Shown: positions 43,490-54,667 of the stretch, piece after piece
Layout of the letters: each line of letters begins with the position of its first letter
Numbering within the stretch: the stretch's first letter is position 1
Source of the DNA: Uloborus plumipes
Lineage: Eukaryota; Arthropoda; Arachnida; Araneae; Uloboridae
Length of the DNA: 64,000 nt
NCBI GenBank assembly: GCA_038373865.1
Contig: JAXGGA010001164.1
Location: 102,383-166,382, forward strand
Reading direction: 5' to 3'
Program-made: the position numbers and the translations under genes
Notes under the pieces: model-generated
The model's input: the letters and a program-made list of their open reading frames with translations, nothing else
Databases searched by the model: none
What the model was told of the DNA's origin: nothing

Positions 43490-44359
43490 CAGGGGTTCTT
43501 TCCATGGAAAGTGGGACATGCAAGTTTCAATTTTTTTCAATCCTTTTTTTTTTTTTTGGATAATTTTTATTTGATTTTATCAAAAATATGTTAAATTCTA
43601 TTGGCAACAGTGTTTTTTTCAGATAGCTTAAATTAATTACTAAAAAAAAGTAATATTGAAAGAATTTTTGTGATGCGTAACCTGAGTTACTGGGTGAATA
43701 ATTAATGAAAAAAACTCTATGTAGTTGTTTACATTCAAATGTAAGTTTTAAAGTAGCTTAGAATCTATAGATTAATGTACAATACTTTGTATCAATCAAA
43801 AATTTTAATAAGAGCAGAATTTCAAGTTCTTAGTGAACTAAGTATGTCAGATGTCTGTTTTAGGTAACCTGAGTTACTAAAAGAAATTAATTTATTGGTT
43901 GGTAATTATTATAGGTATTAACATATTTGGCATTTCCTAAATAAGTTAGAAGTAGTTTAAAATTAAAAAAAAATCAATAACCTTTCCAAAACATTTTTTT
44001 TTTCATTAGAATAAGTGTTAAACCAGGCACAAGTATAGTGTATCAAATGTAACCAGAGTTACCATGGAATGACCCAGGGGCGTTACGAACTAATAGTTTT
44101 GGGAGGGGGAAAATTATCAATTTGCCGAATGAAGTTCCAATTTTACCAACTGATAAAAAAAAGTCAAGCACATATGTCGTACGTGCATAACATTTAGTGG
44201 CAAAAAACAGGCATCTTTTAAAAAATAATTCTAAAAATTAAAAAGAACAAATAATCTCAATGTTGTAATATTGCCTTCAAATCGCCGAATCGTCAGCAAA
44301 ATGTGCTGAATACTGAAATTATTGGGAGGTCACAGTGACCTCACGTTAGGGCGCTCCTG
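43490..44359. mobile_element. hAT-type MITE split by another element
   Basis: The right part (44079-44359) is the complement of the MITE at 5705-6000 and ends GGGCGCTCCTG. Its left tip CAGG lies at 43490-43493, cut off by the insertion at 43494-44074. The outer flanks (CTTGCACA and CTTGTATT) match at 5 of 8 positions, a worn duplication. Joined, the host would be about 290 bp, like its relative. Confidence 0.5.
43494..44074. mobile_element. Element with GGTCATTCCATGG ends, CAGG duplication, nested in a hAT tip
   Basis: The left end GGTTCTTTCCATGG mirrors CCATGGAATGACC at the right. CAGG flanks both (43490-43493, 44075-44078). GTAACCxGAGTTAC occurs three times (43679, 43863, 44049) at steps of about 185 bases. 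The ends resemble 14606-16525. Confidence 0.6.
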
Positions 44360-44367
44360 CTTGTATT

Positions 44368-47110
44368 TATTCTGTATTGATACGCAAAAGCAATACTTAA
44401 CCCAACATTGCATAGCGTTGCCAATTGGATACATGGACTATTTTTCCTTATGACTATGCATAAGGCAACTCAAGCATAAAAAGCAAGTATTAGGTATCTT
44501 AAAAGCAAATATATCCATCTATTCTCAAAATTAATTTTTTAAAAATGTGCTCCAATGTTTTATTATTATTTATTATTACATAATATTACACAAAATATTA
44601 TACTAAAAACATATATATGTCTTTCAATGAACAAAAAATCATGCAGTGTAGGGTTAATAGTAGTAGAGTCTTAATAGTAGTGTAAGTTACAGGTTTTATT
44701 GTTTGGCCAAAGGTTTGGATATTTTTGTAACAGATCTCACATATATAGAAATGTAAGGAAAGTGTAGCCCAATTTGTCTTACGCATGATGGTGAAATTAC
44801 CCATGGAAGTAATAAAAAAAGATCTGGAGATATTTAATCACATCTGGTAAGTAACTTTTACGATAAAAAAAAATAGCCAGTCTAAACACTTATAAAAATA
44901 GTTTATTGCTGGAAACCTTTAATAGGAATGAAAAATATAGTTTGATCAACACTTCCAAAATAACAAAAAAACAATGTTTGAAATGAACACTTAATTCGGT
45001 TAAAAACTTACGATATTTATGCAAAATTAAAACAAAAAAAAAAGTTAACACCAAAATGTAAATAAAAATCTTGAACAATGTACTAAACAATTGAACATTT
45101 TTCTACACATAAATACATCAAAAATCAATATTGCATAACAATATGTGACACAAATGATATTCAGCATTTAAGAACAATGATGTACATTATATATGTACAT
45201 TGCTGTTTATATATAATGCACATAAATAAAGTGGGAAATATTTTATAAAATACTCAAGCAAGTAATTTTTTACGTCAATAGAGAAATGAAGACTATAATA
45301 AGAATTTTCGACAATTTTAAAAGCAAGTGCTGTTAAAAAATCCAAAAGATGTAAACAACTTTAGTTTAATAACAGATGCTAGTCTTTTAAATTTCCTTAC
45401 GAGCAACAAGTATGGCATTTTTTAATTTTTGACTTAAGTATATATATTTTTATATATACATATAAATAATATATATATATTGAAAGATTCAAAAGAAGGT
45501 TGCATAGAAAATAATTTCCATGCATTCACTGCCACAAGTTTTTATTTCATATTACATTTTCATTCTTTAAATACACTTTACTGTGAGAGACTGAAACAGG
45601 TAACAGTTTCCATTCGATGGCAAATTTCAACATTCACATTGGAGAGATATTGGGGGAAAACAGCAAATTAATTGTAAATGTTGGCATTCTCCAATTTCAG
45701 TATTTCGCAATAACATATAAACACACATACATGCAACCATCGATAGACAGCAGGGCAGCAAAGGAGAGGGTCTGGGGCAGAGCTTGATTATGACAAACTT
45801 TGGACCAGGGCATGAGCCTTAGGCCCATCTCCCTAAACCAATAATTGAACTTTTAGTTGGTTTGCTTAGTTTGTTAGCAAGTGAAACAATTCATAAGTGC
45901 ATTAAATAAAAATCATTTTTTGAGTAGTTTATTTATGTTCAGTACAATTTTGTACCACCATGGATGTTGGAGGACATGTTTTGCAGTTGGGTTATTGCTT
46001 TACAGTGGCCTAGTAAACTGCCATGGGAAGATAAAGGGCAATACATGCAGAAATTAGTTTTTGCGATATTTGAAAAAGGTATTTTGGATTCCAAACAAAC
46101 AATAAGGAAATGTTGGAATTTGAAGTTTTTATTGTGCTTTATTTTTAGTAGAAATAAAACAAGCAAGATTTTACAACAAAGCTAAAGTACAAAGGATGAA
46201 AAAAAATGCAATGAAGTGAAAAATTTGCAGATACTGCCCTTTACCCACTTATAGCAGTGTACCTTTTTTGTAGAAGGCAAATTACCTTTTCAATGCATGG
46301 TAATGCATGAATGAATCATACCATTTTTAACTAAATTTAGTATCAATGGCATTGCAATTAGTACTGGGGAAAAGCTTAGCTACACATTAAATTCATTTTA
46401 ATGAATTTATTCAGATAAAATTCAGCACAGAAAACAGTCCGTTGCGATGTTTTTAACAAGGATTCAACAAATCTCACCATTCATTGAGGGGTTAAGGACA
46501 GTAAGACAATCAATGGAATATACGTGGAGATTGAGTTACAAGAATAACTAATATTTAGAAGGTATGTAAGGCATTTCACAAACTAGTCTACTGAAGAAGA
46601 AGCTCAGATTGGGTAGCATGGATAATGCCCAAAACATTTGGAATGTAGAAATAAGCAATATTTATTAACTTTTTGGAACCGGGCTGTTTTTTAGAAATTT
46701 TTCTTTCGACCCAGATAGTAAGACAGTTGAACCACAGATTTCTTTTCCATTGAAAAGAGAAGGTATAAATTATCGTACCAGACGTATGATACCTTGAAAA
46801 AATCCCCGGCTCCAAAGCGTTCGAGTGAAAATCTCAACCCTGTCCTCTAAAAAAAAAAAAAAAAAATAGTTACGGTACAGCATGCAGAGGTGGCGCTAGG
46901 AAATGCCCGACAGGGGGGCAAGCTTCCCCGACAGGTGGGGCATAAATATAATTTTAACATTTACAGTTCACTGACCTCCCCCCCCCCCTCTCCAGTCTTT
47001 CCATTTTTTGTGATGCGTAAACACAAGAGTAATCATTCTTACCTCTAACAAAACAAATACGAATTTTGTATTTACAGTTTACCATCAAACTAAACTAGCT
47101 GTCGTGGCCG
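44368..47110. other. 3' flank of the host gene, nothing coding recognised
   Basis: Contains an AT microsatellite (about 45430-45478), an A run (46850-46866) and a C run (46979-46988). The segment 45950-46190 has overlapping frames on both strands, with no motif. Confidence 0.4.
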
Positions 47111-47576
47111 TCACGAAACTTTCTTCTATATCTATCTTATGAATTCCGATTACAAAATAAAATACGTACTCGCCCGAGTAATTGGAGACAGTTACAATTT
47201 CCCAATTATCGTAATAACCCTGCAAATTCAGAATCAACGAGCGAAATTGGAAATCATTGCAAAAGCCTTGTTTAGATAAATTGCAAACATTTTATTTGTT
47301 AGTAAAAAGAAATTGGCAACAGTTAAAAATTTCAAATCATTGAAAGTTTTCAGCTGTTTTGATAATTAAATAGCGTGAAAGCGATTTTTTAATGAATTAA
47401 TTTTTCGCATTGTTGACTAAGCGCAAAGATCACCCCATCCTCCCCCTGAGGAGATTGGCGACAAAATTTAATCGATGCTTGCTTCCATATTGAGTTAGTG
47501 TTATTCCAAATTTCATTCAAATCGCAGCAATATTTCCCGAGATACAGTAGGTGCAATGACAAAATAAGCACTTTTG

Positions 47577-47880
47577 ATTGCTCCACCCCCCTTGGAGATA
47601 TTGACAAACAAATTGAATCAGCACCTGTACTCAGTAGGGTCTACCTATGGACCAATTTTCGTTTGATTCCGCCGGTTACTTCCTGAGATATAGCAATCAC
47701 CCCCGCGCAGAACACGTGCGATTGCTCCACCCCCCTTGGAGATATTGACAAACAAATTGAATCAGCACCTGTACTCAGTAGGGTCTACCTATGGACCAAT
47801 TTTCGTTTGATTCCGCCGGTCACTTCCTGAGATATAGCACTCACTCCCGCGCAGAACACGTGCGATTGCTCCACCCCCCT
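47577..47880 (+). repeat. Tandem repeat, 143-144-bp unit
   Basis: ATTGCTCCACCCCCCTTGGA occurs at 47577, 47721 and 47864. The two full units between are nearly identical (CACCTGTACTCAGTAGGGTC, CGTTTGATTCCGCCGGT), so the duplication is recent. Confidence 0.9.
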
Positions 47881-47999
47881 TGGAGGAATTCGCTAAACAA
47901 AGTCAGGTGCACCAGTTCACATGGTGGTACATATGTGCAAAAATTTTTGTTCGATTTCATGCAGTAGTTTTTGCTCTAGCGCGGCCACAAAAACTGGTC

Positions 48000-48053
48000 A
48001 CACACATACAGACTCACACACAGACAGACACACACACACACACACAGACAGAC
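48000..48053 (+). repeat. CA/CAGA microsatellite
   Basis: CACACA and CAGACAGA units with few interruptions. Confidence 0.9.
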
Positions 48054-48143
48054 ATTTTCCAAAAATGGTCGAAATGGACTCAGCGCACCTCAAAACGTGC
48101 AAATCCGTCAAAATTCGACATTCGAAAATTTTCACGAAACCAA

Positions 48144-48178
48144 TACTTTCTTCTATATATTAGATATAGAAGAAAGTA
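48144..48178 (+). repeat. Perfect 15-bp hairpin with 5-base loop
   Basis: TACTTTCTTCTATAT (48144-48158), loop ATTAG, ATATAGAAGAAAGTA (48164-48178). Confidence 0.9.
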
Positions 48179-49162
48179 AAAACGATGATTGAAAGTAAAT
48201 AAAATGATAGAAACATACTAATACAAATTTTATTATCCAAAATAAATAGATACACAGAGAACGAAATTATTAATTAATTAAAATTTTGAAATTTTTCCCG
48301 GGTTTCACCAGCTTAGTTACATCCGTTTTTTAAATTCTATTTATTATAAACGAAAATTTCGTGGGGTCCCCCTCTCCGTTTTTGTTTTTTGAAAAGAAAT
48401 GAGAAGAAAAGTATGTTTCGTAAATTAAACATCACTCCATTTTTTATTAGAAATTATTAATTTTCCCACAAATATTTTTATTTGTTAGAAATCCTAATTC
48501 TGAAGTCCGAGTAAAAATGTTGGATTGAATTGACAATTTTGTAGTGATACCTTATAGTATACTGCAAGTTATCACTTCAAAATACCGAAATTTTTCAACT
48601 TTTAATCGACTACGCCTTTTGTGCTAACTTTTTTTATTTTATTTTAAATGACATGCCACCCGAATTTCAAAATAAAATGCGGTTTTACTTTCGGTTTTTT
48701 CGAAAATATTATTTAATTATTGAATATAAGACTAATAATGAAGAAAAATTTTAAATACATTTCTATTTAGTTCCATCTTTACATCACTTACATTAAAAAA
48801 CGAAAACCATTAGACCTTTATTTTGCGAACTTTTTTAGCTGCAAAAGCTTTTACTATATCATCAAATGATAGCTTAGACAATAATGATAATAATAATAAA
48901 AACAAAAATAAATACAAGCTGAGTAACCTTAAATATTTTCAAAACAAAAACAGTTTTTTGAATTCATAATTGAAAAATTGGGAATCTTGTAAAATGAGAG
49001 TTCTATCTTTATTCAGTTTATCTCAAGTTCTTCAGTAAGTTTTATTTTGAAATTAAGAAAAAGAAGAAGAAAAGGGATGCTTCTAATTCTTTAAAAACAA
49101 AAATAGATAACGAAATACGAAATGAGTAATTGTTTTCCTTTTCATATTGACTATTATATTTA
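48179..49162. other. Non-coding, nothing recognised
   Basis: AT-rich; small (AAT)n stretch near 48885-48915. Confidence 0.45.
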
Positions 49163-49166
49163 ATAC

Positions 49167-49775
49167 TGTTACAAATCTTGTAAATAGTTGTTGTTTTTCC
49201 TGCCTTGCATCATTTTCACTAGTTTTGGTTTTATCTGGCGACATGTTGCAAAAGTATCTGAAGATATCACTTCTACCATTTGTATACCGACCCTGTAACG
49301 TTTTGTAGTTTTTACACTTGCCCTATATTTAATAAGCATGAAGACATTTTCGCGTGGTTTTTTTTCTTTTATCACTAGAATTTGTTGAATGGATTATTTA
49401 AGTTTGTGAATGAACAGAATACTCCAGATTTTGCTAGAATGTAGTAGAAATATCCTTCCGAGTATAAATAGCTGGCCTTGAACAGAGTCAGTTAGTTTTT
49501 CTCAGATTGGATTTCTGAGAGGCTCGTTTTATTCGCTTGGGCGAATGTTTGTTTTGCTTTTGTAATTTCTTAATTACTGTTCACGTTAGATACGTGGTGC
49601 TGAGTTACTGTTGAGAGTACAGTGTACTGTTTGCTACCTAATTGCTGGATGTTTAGCAATTGTTTCCTGCTCCTTTTGTAAATAAGTGTACATACTTGTA
49701 AATAAATTTATAGTTACTTCCTCAAGATTGGAATGCTCATTTAAAGAAAGTTGAAGGTGCTACGGACTCGTTACA
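49167..49775 (+). repeat. 5' LTR
   Basis: Starts TGTTACAAATC and ends CGTTACA (TG...CA). It contains a TATA box TATAAATA at 49463-49470 and, about 24 bases on, TCAGTT at 49488-49493, which fits the arthropod initiator. AATAAA lies at 49701-49706. This defines likely U3, R and U5 regions. Confidence 0.92.
49463..49493 (+). promoter_or_regulatory. LTR core promoter: TATA box plus TCAGT-type initiator
   Basis: TATAAATA, then TCAGTT at the standard spacing. The same pair is kept in the 3' LTR (TATA at 55200-55207). The transcription start is inferred to fall at the initiator. Confidence 0.7.
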
Positions 49776-49779
49776 ATTT

Positions 49780-49797
49780 TGGCGCCCAACGTGGGGC
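49780..49797 (+). promoter_or_regulatory. Primer-binding site for tRNA-Lys
   Basis: TGGCGCCCAACGTGGGGC lies four bases after the 5' LTR. It is complementary to the 3' end of tRNA-Lys(CUU) including CCA, as known for gypsy-type and several retroviral elements. Confidence 0.88.
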
Positions 49798-49872
49798 ATC
49801 TTCAAGGACTTTCTTGGAATTATCTGTGAACTTGGACTTTTCTTCCTGAGGACTTTTTGACTTCGGAATTTT

Positions 49873-51069
49873 ATGGTGATTACACGAGCAATAGAGGAAC
49901 AACTGAAACAACTCCTTGATGCGATCAACGCTGTTAAAAGTGACATGACTGCGAATCAAGAACAATTAAAGAATGATATGGCGTCTATGGCTACTAATCA
50001 AGAACAATTAAAGAGCGATTTAACCGCTAGCATAACTTCAAGTCAAGAAGAAATTAAGAGTGATTTAACGGCTAGCATAACTTCGAGTCAAGAAGAAATT
50101 AAGAGCGATCTAACGTCAATGAAAAGTTTGGTGGAAAGTAAATTTACCAACATGGAAAATAAAGTGGAGGCTCTAGAAGAAAAAGTTGACAGCTTTGAGA
50201 ATCGAATGACGACAGTAGAAAACCATGTGGAAAAGAAAATTAAAGAACTTGAATCGAAGTTATCAGCATCCTGCAACAACTCAAGTGACTGTGTAGCTGC
50301 AGCTGGAACTTCTCGTCCATCCATTAAACTGGCCACATTTGACGGGAAGACCTCGTGGAATATTTACAAGAAGCAGTTCCTCATCGTTGCAGAAGCAAAC
50401 TCCTGGGACTCTTCCACGAAAGCCTGTCACCTTGCAGCCTCGCTGAGAGGGGATGCAGCTGACATACTACAGACCTTCCCAGAGGACAAGCACCGTGACT
50501 TCGAAGCCTTATCATCGGCCTTGGAGCTTCGCTTTGGCGAAGCATGCCAAAAAGAATTCAGCCAACTCCAGCTGAAATCCCGACTCCAGAGGGCTGGAGA
50601 GACTTTGCAAGTTTTTGCAGCAGACGTTGAGAGGCTTTCCCATCTCGCCTTCTCGAACTGTCCTTCGGATGTTCGCGATAGCCTGGCCCTGAACTACTTC
50701 ATAGACGGAGTGCGAAGTCCAGAAATTCAGACGGCTCTCCGGATGGCGGACATCAAAGATCTTAAATCCGGTCTGGTCTACGCAATGAAGTTCGAGGCTG
50801 CACAGCAAACATCCCGCAAGGATCGCCATTCAATCAGGGGCGTGGAAGTGAGTGCCCCGGATTCGAACTCAACTTGTCTCTCGGAAATTAAGCGACAAAT
50901 CAAAGAGATCTCGTGGACCCTGAAGAAGATTACGGCTCGCAAAGACCAAAGTAGACAACCACTGAAGTGCTGGAAATGTGGCGGTGAGGGCCACGTACGA
51001 AGGAACTGCGAAGCCCGCCAAGAAACAGGAGGGAAGAGCACCTCTCCCTCTCCAGCTCAGGAAAACTAA
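49873..51069 (+). CDS. gag: Gag polyprotein of the Ty3/gypsy element, 398 aa
   Basis: Structural capsid/nucleocapsid protein of the retrotransposon. ATG at 49873 is the first in frame after the primer-binding site. Residues 10-140 are heptad-like and contain near-exact internal repeats (SDLTASITSSQEEIK twice, NQEQLK twice), predicting a long coiled coil. Residues about 150-330 form a Gag capsid-type helical region (FDGKTSWNIYKKQF, then SLRGDAADIL and LELRFG). A CCHC zinc knuckle, CWKCGGEGHVRRNC, is at 366-379, the RNA-binding nucleocapsid motif. The tail is rich in Ser and Pro. No stop or frameshift. The pol frame opens inside the zinc-knuckle coding region. Confidence 0.93.
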   Translation: MVITRAIEEQLKQLLDAINAVKSDMTANQEQLKNDMASMATNQEQLKSDLTASITSSQEEIKSDLTASITSSQEEIKSDLTSMKSLVESKFTNMENKVEALEEKVDSFENRMTTVENHVEKKIKELESKLSASCNNSSDCVAAAGTSRPSIKLATFDGKTSWNIYKKQFLIVAEANSWDSSTKACHLAASLRGDAADILQTFPEDKHRDFEALSSALELRFGEACQKEFSQLQLKSRLQRAGETLQVFAADVERLSHLAFSNCPSDVRDSLALNYFIDGVRSPEIQTALRMADIKDLKSGLVYAMKFEAAQQTSRKDRHSIRGVEVSAPDSNSTCLSEIKRQIKEISWTLKKITARKDQSRQPLKCWKCGGEGHVRRNCEARQETGGKSTSPSPAQEN

Positions 51070-54000
51070 GCATGGCAATCTCGCGGGGCGGAGGTCGCCA
51101 AATTGGAATGAGCCCCATCCCAAAGTTTTCCAGATTTCCTCAAGAAGTGGCGGCTGCAACGGACTCTTCATTTACGCATATGTGAATGGGTTTCCCTGCG
51201 AAATGATTGTGGACACAGGAGCCAACGTTACCATCATTAGGACTGATGTGGCTCGTCAATTTGGACTCAAGATCTTATGGACGCCGCCCTGCGTTACTCT
51301 CCAAACTGTGACAGGTGACAAAATCGAGATTGAAGGAAAAGTGAACTTAGAAATAATGTTCGGGAGCGCCACTTACCATCACACGGCATTCGTCGCTGAC
51401 ATTACAGATCCCTTCATTCTCGGACTGGACTTTTTGAGAAAATTTGATTTTTCTATCGACTTTAAAAATAATGAGCTGCACTCGATGAGGGAAGACATAG
51501 CAATTTTCAATGCTGAAAATAACTTAAAATCCGCTCATCAAATAATAGCCCAAACAGATTTATTGATTCCCTCTAGATCAGAAGTACTAATACCTGGCTC
51601 CATCAAGGAAAACAACAGCTTTAAATTCGGCCTCATTGAATATCCTAACCAGAATAATAGCCCAAAAGGAGTACTGGTGGCATCTACGCTTGTGGACCTT
51701 TCAAGGAATGCAGTTCCTGTGAGAGTCGCCAATGTAAGTGAAAGACCGAGGAATATTAAGAAAGGAGAAGTGTTGGCAACTTGTACTCCCGTAAACTGCA
51801 TCATCAGAAGAATTGATTCCTCCGAGACTGTGTCTTCCGAGTCCTTGACTTCGAAATTAATTGAGAGTGCACCATTATCGAAGGATCAAAGATACGCTGC
51901 GGAAAAATTGGTGGACAACTTCAAGCAGGTGTTTTCATCTACATCCGAGGATGTTGGTCGCACGAATTTAACGCAGCATAGGATCGACACTGGAGATCAT
52001 CCCCCTATCAAGCAGCATCCAAGACGACTACCGTTCGCCAAGAAGGAAGAGGTTGAGATCCTCTTGAAAGAGATGCAGGAGAATGACGTCATCGAACCCT
52101 CATCCAGTCCTTGGGCATCCCCTATCGTCTTGGTCCGAAAGAAAGACGGCTCCACCAGATTTTGTGTTGATTACCGACGCCTGAATGACATCACCAAGAA
52201 GGACAGTTACCCTCTTCCACGGATCGATGACACTCTGGACACCCTTTCCGGACACAAGTGGTTTTCGACCCTGGATTTAAAGAGCGGCTACTGGCAGGTG
52301 GAGATACACCCCGACGACCGAGAGAAGACGGCGTTTACAACCGGACAAGGCTTGTGGCAGTTTAAAGTGATGCCCTTCGGCCTCTGCAATGCACCAGCCA
52401 CGTTCGAGCGTCTTATGGAATCAGTGTTACGAGGACTCTCTTATGAATCCTGTCTTGTCTACTTGGACGACATCATCATCATAGGACGCAGTTTTGAGGA
52501 ACATTTGGCTAATCTTAGGAAGGTGCTGCAAAAGCTTAAGGAAGCCAACCTGAAGTTAAGCCCGTCCAAATGTAATTTGTTCCGCCGTGAGGTGAACTAC
52601 CTTGGTCACATTATCTCTTCTGAGGGTGTACGAACAGATCCAGATAAGGTATCCGCAGTCAAGAATTGGAGCCGCCCCGAAAATGTCCATCAGCTGCGAA
52701 GTTTCCTGGGGCTCTGCACGTACTACAGGAAGTTTGTGAAGGGTTTTTCCAACATTGCACGACCTTTGCATAAGCTGACGGAGAGCAAACAAAAATTTGA
52801 ATGGTCCAAAGAATGCGAGGATGCATTTCTACAGCTGAAGGAGGCTTTAACATCAACGCCTATTCTCTCTTATCCTCAGCCTGAAAAATCCTTCATACTT
52901 GACACTGATGCGAGCCACGAGAGCGTTGGAGCTGTTTTATCTCAAGAAATAGACGGTAACGAACATGTCATCGCCTACTGGAGCAAATGCTTATCCAAGT
53001 CGGAGCGAAATTATTGTGTCACGAGAAAGGAATTGCTCGCCATAGTTAAAGCTGTAGAACATTTCCATCATTACCTCTACGGCCGTAAATTCCTGCTCCG
53101 GACCGATCATGCCTCTTTAACTTGGCTTTTGAATTTCAAGAATCCAGAGGGCCAGGTAGCCAGGTGGATACAGCGGCTCCAGGAATATGACATCGAGATT
53201 AAGCACCGAAAAGGTTTGTCACACGGTAATGCTGACGCATTATCAAGAAGACCTTGTTCCGAGAACTGCCATTATTGCTCCCGAATAGAGAAACAGTACG
53301 GGACGACAATCCCTACTGCCTGTCAAGTTACTGCTACTTCATCATCTTCAGATCCTGATCCATGGAGTGACGACCAAGTAAGAAAAGATCAGCTTGAAGA
53401 CCCAGACCTAAAGCCTATCATAGAGTTAATGGAAAAGGACAGTCGGCGACCTAGTTGGCAAGACGTTTCTATCTACAGTCCTGCAACGAAAAGATACTGG
53501 GCTCTATGGAAATCTCTCCAGTTGCGAAATGGCGTCCTGTATCGGAAATGGGAATCTGACGATGGTAAAGCATTCAAATGGCAGTTACTCCTTCCCAGAT
53601 CAAGAATTCCAGACGTTCTAAAGGAATTGCACAGTAGTCCGACTGGAGGACACTTTGGTATCTTGAAAACCCTCCACAAGGTTCGAGAGCGCTTCTTCTG
53701 GAGCAAGGCGAAGGATGACGTGGAGAAGTGGTGCCATTCTTGTGACGCCTGTGCTGCCCGTAAAGGACCGAAGAGAAGAAGCCGCGGGAAGCTACATCTT
53801 TACAACGTAGGAGCTCCTTTCGAACGAATCGGGATCGACATTCTTGGTCCTCTACCGAAAACTACTGATGGGAACAAATACATCCTCGTTTCCATTGACT
53901 ATTTCACCAAATGGCCCGAAGCATATTCCATTCCGGATCAAGAAGCTACCACTGTAGCAGAGACTCTAGTCCAGCATTGGATCTCGAGATATGGGACACC

Positions 54001-54667
54001 TTTGCAGATCCATTCCGATCAGGGAAGAAACTTCATCTCTGCTGTGTTTAAGGGCCTATGTAAAATCCTCAAAATTGAGAAAACTCGAACTACACCACTA
54101 CACCCACAATCGGACGGCACGGTGGAGAGATTTAACAGGACAATCCTTAATAATCTCTCGCTTATGGTCTCCAAAAATCAACAGGATTGGGACAAGAAAC
54201 TTCCTCTGTTCCTGCTGGCCTATCGTAGTGCTGTCCACGAGACCACCGGATATTCCCCATCACAGATGCTCTTCGGCCGAGAGCTTCGGCTGCCTTGTGA
54301 TCTCGTCTTCGGTCTCCCTCCAGATGCACCTTCATCGCCTGAGGAGTACGTCCAGGATCTCCAGGCCCGGTTGGAAGAAGTTCATCACTTCGCACGGGAG
54401 CGAATCAACATCGCGACGGAGAAAATGAAGACCCGATACGACACAAGGTCCACTGGCCATGACTTTCAAGAAGGTGACAAGGTATGGCTATGGAATCCCA
54501 TCCGACGTAAAGATCTGTCACCCAAATTGCAGTCGCATTGGGATGGACCCTACACAGTCCTTCACCGACTAAACGACGTCGTAGTGAGGATCCAGAAGTC
54601 ATCACATTCAAAACCTAGGGTTGTACATTATGATCGGCTAGCCCCATACTATGGCCATAGTCCTTAA
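50966..54667 (+). CDS. pol: Pol polyprotein: protease, reverse transcriptase, RNase H, integrase
   Basis: The frame is open from just after TGA 50963-50965 to the stop at 54665-54667 and overlaps the end of gag by about 104 bases in the +1 frame. No ATG leads it (a GTG stands at 50978), so expression probably needs a +1 or -2 ribosomal shift in 50966-51069, as in Ty3. Counting residues from that GTG: protease DTGA 79-82; reverse transcriptase with YLDD 495-498 (also LDLKSGYWQ 432-440, MPFGLCNAP 465-473); RNase H with D644, E685 and D710; integrase with H885, H892, C922, C925, then D954, D1014, E1050 (D,D35E); GPY module 1190-1192; ends with a chromo-less tail. All catalytic residues are present, so the protein could be functional. 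Confidence 0.95.
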   Translation, partial: SAGNVAVRATYEGTAKPAKKQEGRAPLPLQLRKTKHGNLAGRRSPNWNEPHPKVFQISSRSGGCNGLFIYAYVNGFPCEMIVDTGANVTIIRTDVARQFGLKILWTPPCVTLQTVTGDKIEIEGKVNLEIMFGSATYHHTAFVADITDPFILGLDFLRKFDFSIDFKNNELHSMREDIAIFNAENNLKSAHQIIAQTDLLIPSRSEVLIPGSIKENNSFKFGLIEYPNQNNSPKGVLVASTLVDLSRNAVPVRVANVSERPRNIKKGEVLATCTPVNCIIRRIDSSETVSSESLTSKLIESAPLSKDQRYAAEKLVDNFKQVFSSTSEDVGRTNLTQHRIDTGDHPPIKQHPRRLPFAKKEEVEILLKEMQENDVIEPSSSPWASPIVLVRKKDGSTRFCVDYRRLNDITKKDSYPLPRIDDTLDTLSGHKWFSTLDLKSGYWQVEIHPDDREKTAFTTGQGLWQFKVMPFGLCNAPATFERLMESVLRGLSYESCLVYLDDIIIIGRSFEEHLANLRKVLQKLKEANLKLSPSKCNLFRREVNYLGHIISSEGVRTDPDKVSAVKNWSRPENVHQLRSFLGLCTYYRKFVKGFSNIARPLHKLTESKQKFEWSKECEDAFLQLKEALTSTPILSYPQPEKSFILDTDASHESVGAVLSQEIDGNEHVIAYWSKCLSKSERNYCVTRKELLAIVKAVEHFHHYLYGRKFLLRTDHASLTWLLNFKNPEGQVARWIQRLQEYDIEIKHRKGLSHGNADALSRRPCSENCHYCSRIEKQYGTTIPTACQVTATSSSSDPDPWSDDQVRKDQLEDPDLKPIIELMEKDSRRPSWQDVSIYSPATKRYWALWKSLQLRNGVLYRKWESDDGKAFKWQLLLPRSRIPDVLKELHSSPTGGHFGILKTLHKVRERFFWSKAKDDVEKWCHSCDACAARKGPKRRSRGKLHLYNVGAPFERIGIDILGPLPKTTDGNKYILVSIDYFTKWPEAYSIPDQEATTVAETLVQHWISRYGTPLQIHSDQGRNFISAVFKGLCKILKIEKTRTTPLHPQSDGTVERFNRTILNNLSLMVSKNQQDWDKKLPLFLLAYRSAVHETTGYSPSQMLFGRELRLPCDLVFGLPPDAPSSPEEYVQDLQARLEEVHHFARERINIATEKMKTRYDTRSTGHDFQEGDKVWLWNPIRRKDLSPKLQSHWDGPYTVLHRLNDVVVRIQKSSHSKPRVVHYDRLAPYYGHSP

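Larger units (their letters stand above)
47111..48178 (+). mobile_element. Element with tandem repeats, CA microsatellite and 3' hairpin (possible Helentron-type)
   Basis: CACGAAACxxTTCTTCTATAT occurs at the left edge (47112) and again near the right edge (48134). The interior has a 143-bp tandem repeat, then a CA/CAGA microsatellite, then a perfect 15-bp hairpin at the very end. Microsatellite plus a terminal hairpin is the layout of non-autonomous Helitron/Helentron elements, but the diagnostic 3' end is not clear, so the class is tentative. Confidence 0.4.

Noticed and set aside
51061..51069. A -1 slippery heptamer for gag-pol
   Set aside because: The frame relation is +1 (or -2), and no X-XXY-YYZ heptamer in the right frame was seen in the overlap.
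53991..54428. 145-codon plus-strand frame inside the retrotransposon
   Set aside because: It overlaps the integrase coding region in another frame and has no domain; a shadow of pol.
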